32,386 bases of DNA from a virus, in the IMG/VR virus record IMGVR_UViG_3300009494_000409, positions 1-32,386 of that record; one strand, given 5' to 3'. The notes beneath the pieces were generated by a model. The model worked only from the letters and a program-made list of their open reading frames with translations, had not been told where the DNA came from and did not search any database. Below are positions 30,154-32,386 of this stretch, piece by piece. Within the stretch, counting starts at the first letter, position 1. Every line of letters begins with the position of its first letter. The position numbers were made by a program, and so were the translations under genes.

Positions 30154-31482
30154 TTATCTATAACCAAATGACCTAGGGCCAAGCCTAGAACTTCTTGCCT
30201 CTTCGAGAATATCTTCTAGTTGCTCAGCTGTATAATCGTTTCCCAGTAAGTCTAGAGCCAAACAAGCGTACATTACACTATCGCAGTAATTTGATGACCA
30301 ATCGTGCACTGGCTCGTCATCTATATACCTAGCCTTACCGGCGTCCCACTTATAATGATAGGTATTTAGGGCCTTAATAACCTTCTCGCACTTGCCTTCA
30401 TCGATGTGCATTCTTGGTAAGGTTACCCTAGTCTTCTCTATACCATGAAGCTTCTTCTTAATCCTAGGGACCTTTAAAACTTCTAGCCCAAGATTCTCCA
30501 ACTGTCCTATCCTGGTTAAGCCAGAACCCCACTCAAAATTGGCAACATCATGCGGTAAGCAGTGCGACCCGTAAGTATAGTCCTTAGAGTTAATTAACTT
30601 GACGTAAAACTCAGCACCCTTCCTAAAATCTTCATAGCTATCAATAATATGAATCGCTGTGTTTACCACCTGAAAAAATACAATTGCCGTAGTATCAGAA
30701 GGTCGTACTCCCAAATCCCAGGCAGTATGCACTAAATAGGAGGGGTCGTAGGGTACGTTACCTATTCTATGATCTAAATACATCTTATTGATATACCTAC
30801 TGTACACAGCACCCTCTGAACCACATTCAAACGAACAAAAATATTCTTGCATAAACATTTCGTAACTTAATTTCTTACGCTCTATTTCTAGTTGTGTTGC
30901 TGACAAGTGGTTGGTATCTTCTACGGTTTGCTTAGAAACGTACCAATTCTTTGGGTCTTTTAATGCGGCTTGATATAAATCGTAGTAGTGATTTTTTCCG
31001 TTAGGCGTCGAAGCAAATATTGAAAATCCTCCAGAGTTAGCCAAAATAGGTGACACTACGTCTAGGTAACCCCTAGGGTCCTGGTACGCATATTCGGAGA
31101 AAATAGCACCGTGAAAAGTGTATCCACGAAGCCGATTATAATTATCACTACCAAAAAATTGCAACTGAGAATTATTAAGGAATGTCACGATCATTTCGGT
31201 ATTATTCTTCTTGCAAATTTCGTCTGGAATGTAGTCCAGAATCTTTACTCCCTGTACTGACATGCCACGCCACATTGCACCACGAGCCATAGCGTAAGTA
31301 GGGAACACATAGGCTATCCTACATGTTCGTGATAAACAGAATTGCATTGCGAGTCGTACGCATTGAAAATCTTTCCCACATTGTCGTGGCTTTAAGAAGA
31401 TAAAGTTTCGAATATCGCTATTAAAGAAAGCGTCAACATCAGCAACCTGATAGTCTCTATACTCAAAGTCTACATAGGCCAA
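30154..31482 (-). CDS. terL: Terminase large subunit (packaging ATPase/nuclease)
   Basis: This 442-aa protein uses a TTG start at 31482 with GGAGGA upstream; no ATG lies near. The ATPase has Walker A KPRQCGKD (31-38), Walker B GAIFSEYA with catalytic Glu130, and the coupling motif STPNG (158-162). The nuclease has Asp255 in AWDLG, Asp311 in LPHDVAN, and the final HDWSSNYCDSVMYACLAL with Asp400. This is the complete motor that drives DNA into the prohead and cuts it. It is preceded by the small subunit and followed by the portal. Confidence 0.95.
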   Translation of the reverse strand: MAYVDFEYRDYQVADVDAFFNSDIRNFIFLKPRQCGKDFQCVRLAMQFCLSRTCRIAYVFPTYAMARGAMWRGMSVQGVKILDYIPDEICKKNNTEMIVTFLNNSQLQFFGSDNYNRLRGYTFHGAIFSEYAYQDPRGYLDVVSPILANSGGFSIFASTPNGKNHYYDLYQAALKDPKNWYVSKQTVEDTNHLSATQLEIERKKLSYEMFMQEYFCSFECGSEGAVYSRYINKMYLDHRIGNVPYDPSYLVHTAWDLGVRPSDTTAIVFFQVVNTAIHIIDSYEDFRKGAEFYVKLINSKDYTYGSHCLPHDVANFEWGSGLTRIGQLENLGLEVLKVPRIKKKLHGIEKTRVTLPRMHIDEGKCEKVIKALNTYHYKWDAGKARYIDDEPVHDWSSNYCDSVMYACLALDLLGNDYTAEQLEDILEEARSSRLGPRSFGYR

Positions 31483-31485
31483 GGT

Positions 31486-32067
31486 TTAGTCCTCCGTGAT
31501 TTTCTTAGCTTTTGCGGCATAGTCCTTGGTTGAGACTTGTGAGTCAAGGCTCTTTGCCCTTGCCGAAGCTTTAGTTACCTCATTAAATATCTTTGAAGAT
31601 AGGTCGCCATATTCTGCCGGTGTAGCCAGTGCGGAGTTAGACTTAACCTTGAGGTCATTAAAGTATTGCTCTCTGGCCCGCCATTGAGGATCATAAACGC
31701 CTTGCATGAATGCCATAGTTTTATTGTCCCCGTCCTTAAAGAATGCGAGTTCTTCACGATTTACGCTAATTTTCTGTAGGGTAAGATTGTGAGCTTTTTT
31801 TAGTTCAGGGCAACGCTCAGTCCAGTCGATAAGATTAGAGTGATAGATATTTTGATAGTTCAAGAACTTGTTTAGTGATATAATTCTATCGGAAGAGTTC
31901 ACCCATTCAAGCATTATTTTCCCAATATATTCCAGTGTAGCATTGGAGAAAGGCGTTCGTTTTTCAGTTATCGGAATAACTGTTCGAAAATCGATTTCCC
32001 ACGGAAAAGCTTTTTTTGACCGTAAAGGTTTTGCTATGATATTGTGGGGTACTTTTTTATTTTTCAT
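31486..32067 (-). CDS. terS: Putative terminase small subunit
   Basis: This 193-aa protein follows AGGGGAG and ends 3 bases before the terminase large subunit start. A helical N-terminal half includes ISLNKFLNYQNIYHSNLIDW followed by TERCPELKKAHNLTL. This resembles the helix-turn-helix step and 'W-x-x-x-x-P-x-(I/L/F)-x-x-A' pattern of small terminases. The C-terminal part is helical and basic. It would recognise phage DNA and start packaging. Assignment rests on position and this weak pattern. Confidence 0.7.
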   Translation of the reverse strand: MKNKKVPHNIIAKPLRSKKAFPWEIDFRTVIPITEKRTPFSNATLEYIGKIMLEWVNSSDRIISLNKFLNYQNIYHSNLIDWTERCPELKKAHNLTLQKISVNREELAFFKDGDNKTMAFMQGVYDPQWRAREQYFNDLKVKSNSALATPAEYGDLSSKIFNEVTKASARAKSLDSQVSTKDYAAKAKKITED

Positions 32068-32083
32068 TACTGCTCCCCTATTT

Positions 32084-32386
32084 TTAAGTCATGGTTTCTA
32101 TATTAAATACAGTACACGCATTATTTGAATATACCTTAGAAGCATGTATTTCCGCAAATTGTGCGTCATCTACTATGAGGCCAGACATTGTTATACAGTC
32201 CAACAACAATTTCTGAAGATTATCACAATCTGAACGCTTACAGTGTGGTTGGCCGTACAGGGAATCCTTTTTCTTTTGCGATAGCGATTGCGGTAAAGGC
32301 ATAAAGAATACTACTGTAATCCTTAAGGGCCCTTTAAGTTGCTCACCTTTATATTGTTCTTTGATAATGAACGAAATCTTGTTCAT
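32084..32386 (-). CDS. rusA: RusA-like Holliday junction resolvase, 5' end beyond window
   Basis: The visible 100 residues reach the window edge, and the usual RusA N-terminus is missing, so the true start probably lies outside. Family features are clear: GPLRITVVFFMPLPQSLSQK (19-38), GQPHCKRSDCDNLQKLLLD (45-63) with the metal-binding Asp53 and Asp55, and GLIVDDAQFAEIHASKVY (69-86) with Asp73/Asp74 and Lys84. RusA enzymes cut four-way DNA junctions. In phages they often sit just before terminase and clear branched DNA for packaging, as the order here suggests. Confidence 0.87.
   Translation of the reverse strand: MNKISFIIKEQYKGEQLKGPLRITVVFFMPLPQSLSQKKKDSLYGQPHCKRSDCDNLQKLLLDCITMSGLIVDDAQFAEIHASKVYSNNACTVFNIETMT

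Overview
The window looks like part of an AT-rich tailed-phage genome (or a prophage or assembled phage contig), probably a short-tailed podovirus. The evidence is a continuous minus-strand virion module with a P22-like portal, an N4-gp56-type major capsid protein, podovirus-like tail-hub and internal (ejection) proteins, and tail fibres. No tail tube, sheath or tape-measure gene is seen. The host cannot be named. Shine-Dalgarno sites and ordinary stop usage fit a bacterial host with the standard bacterial code.

Left arm, 1-6300. A type III-like DNA methyltransferase (mod) runs off the left edge on the minus strand, preceded by a small helix-turn-helix regulator. Opposite them, on the plus strand, is a row of five genes for small secreted, lipid-anchored or membrane proteins of unknown role (1847-3934), closed by an intrinsic terminator. 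A second plus-strand operon (4009-6297) follows. It carries two different ERF-family single-strand annealing proteins with an unrecognised gene between them, then a small orphan gene. A bidirectional terminator at 6298-6333 separates it from the convergent structural genes.

Right arm, 32386 down to 6345, minus strand. In transcription order: RusA-like resolvase (cut by the edge), putative terminase small subunit, terminase large subunit, portal, a 51-aa basic protein, an unknown 175-aa protein, a scaffold-like acidic coiled-coil protein, major capsid protein, structural proteins, tail adaptor and hub, three internal virion proteins, and a fibre/appendage cassette. The cassette includes a 744-aa fibre, three tandem ~110-aa paralogues, a 705-aa appendage protein, an 8-repeat propeller-like protein, a 38-aa fragment and a 318-aa fibre. 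A single plus-strand ribbon-helix-helix gene (14571-14726) sits inside this operon behind a divergent promoter region.

The main discovery is in the major capsid gene. It is split by a group I intron (predicted 24726-25986, minus strand) whose P1, P2, P3, P7, P8, P9 and P9.1 helices can be read by eye. A two-motif LAGLIDADG endonuclease gene lies inside the intron on the opposite strand. Removing the predicted intron joins exons 26421-25987 and 24725-24204 in frame into a 318-aa N4-gp56-type capsid protein. The capsid gene also appears to have its own promoter with a consensus -10 box and a leader of repeated small hairpins.
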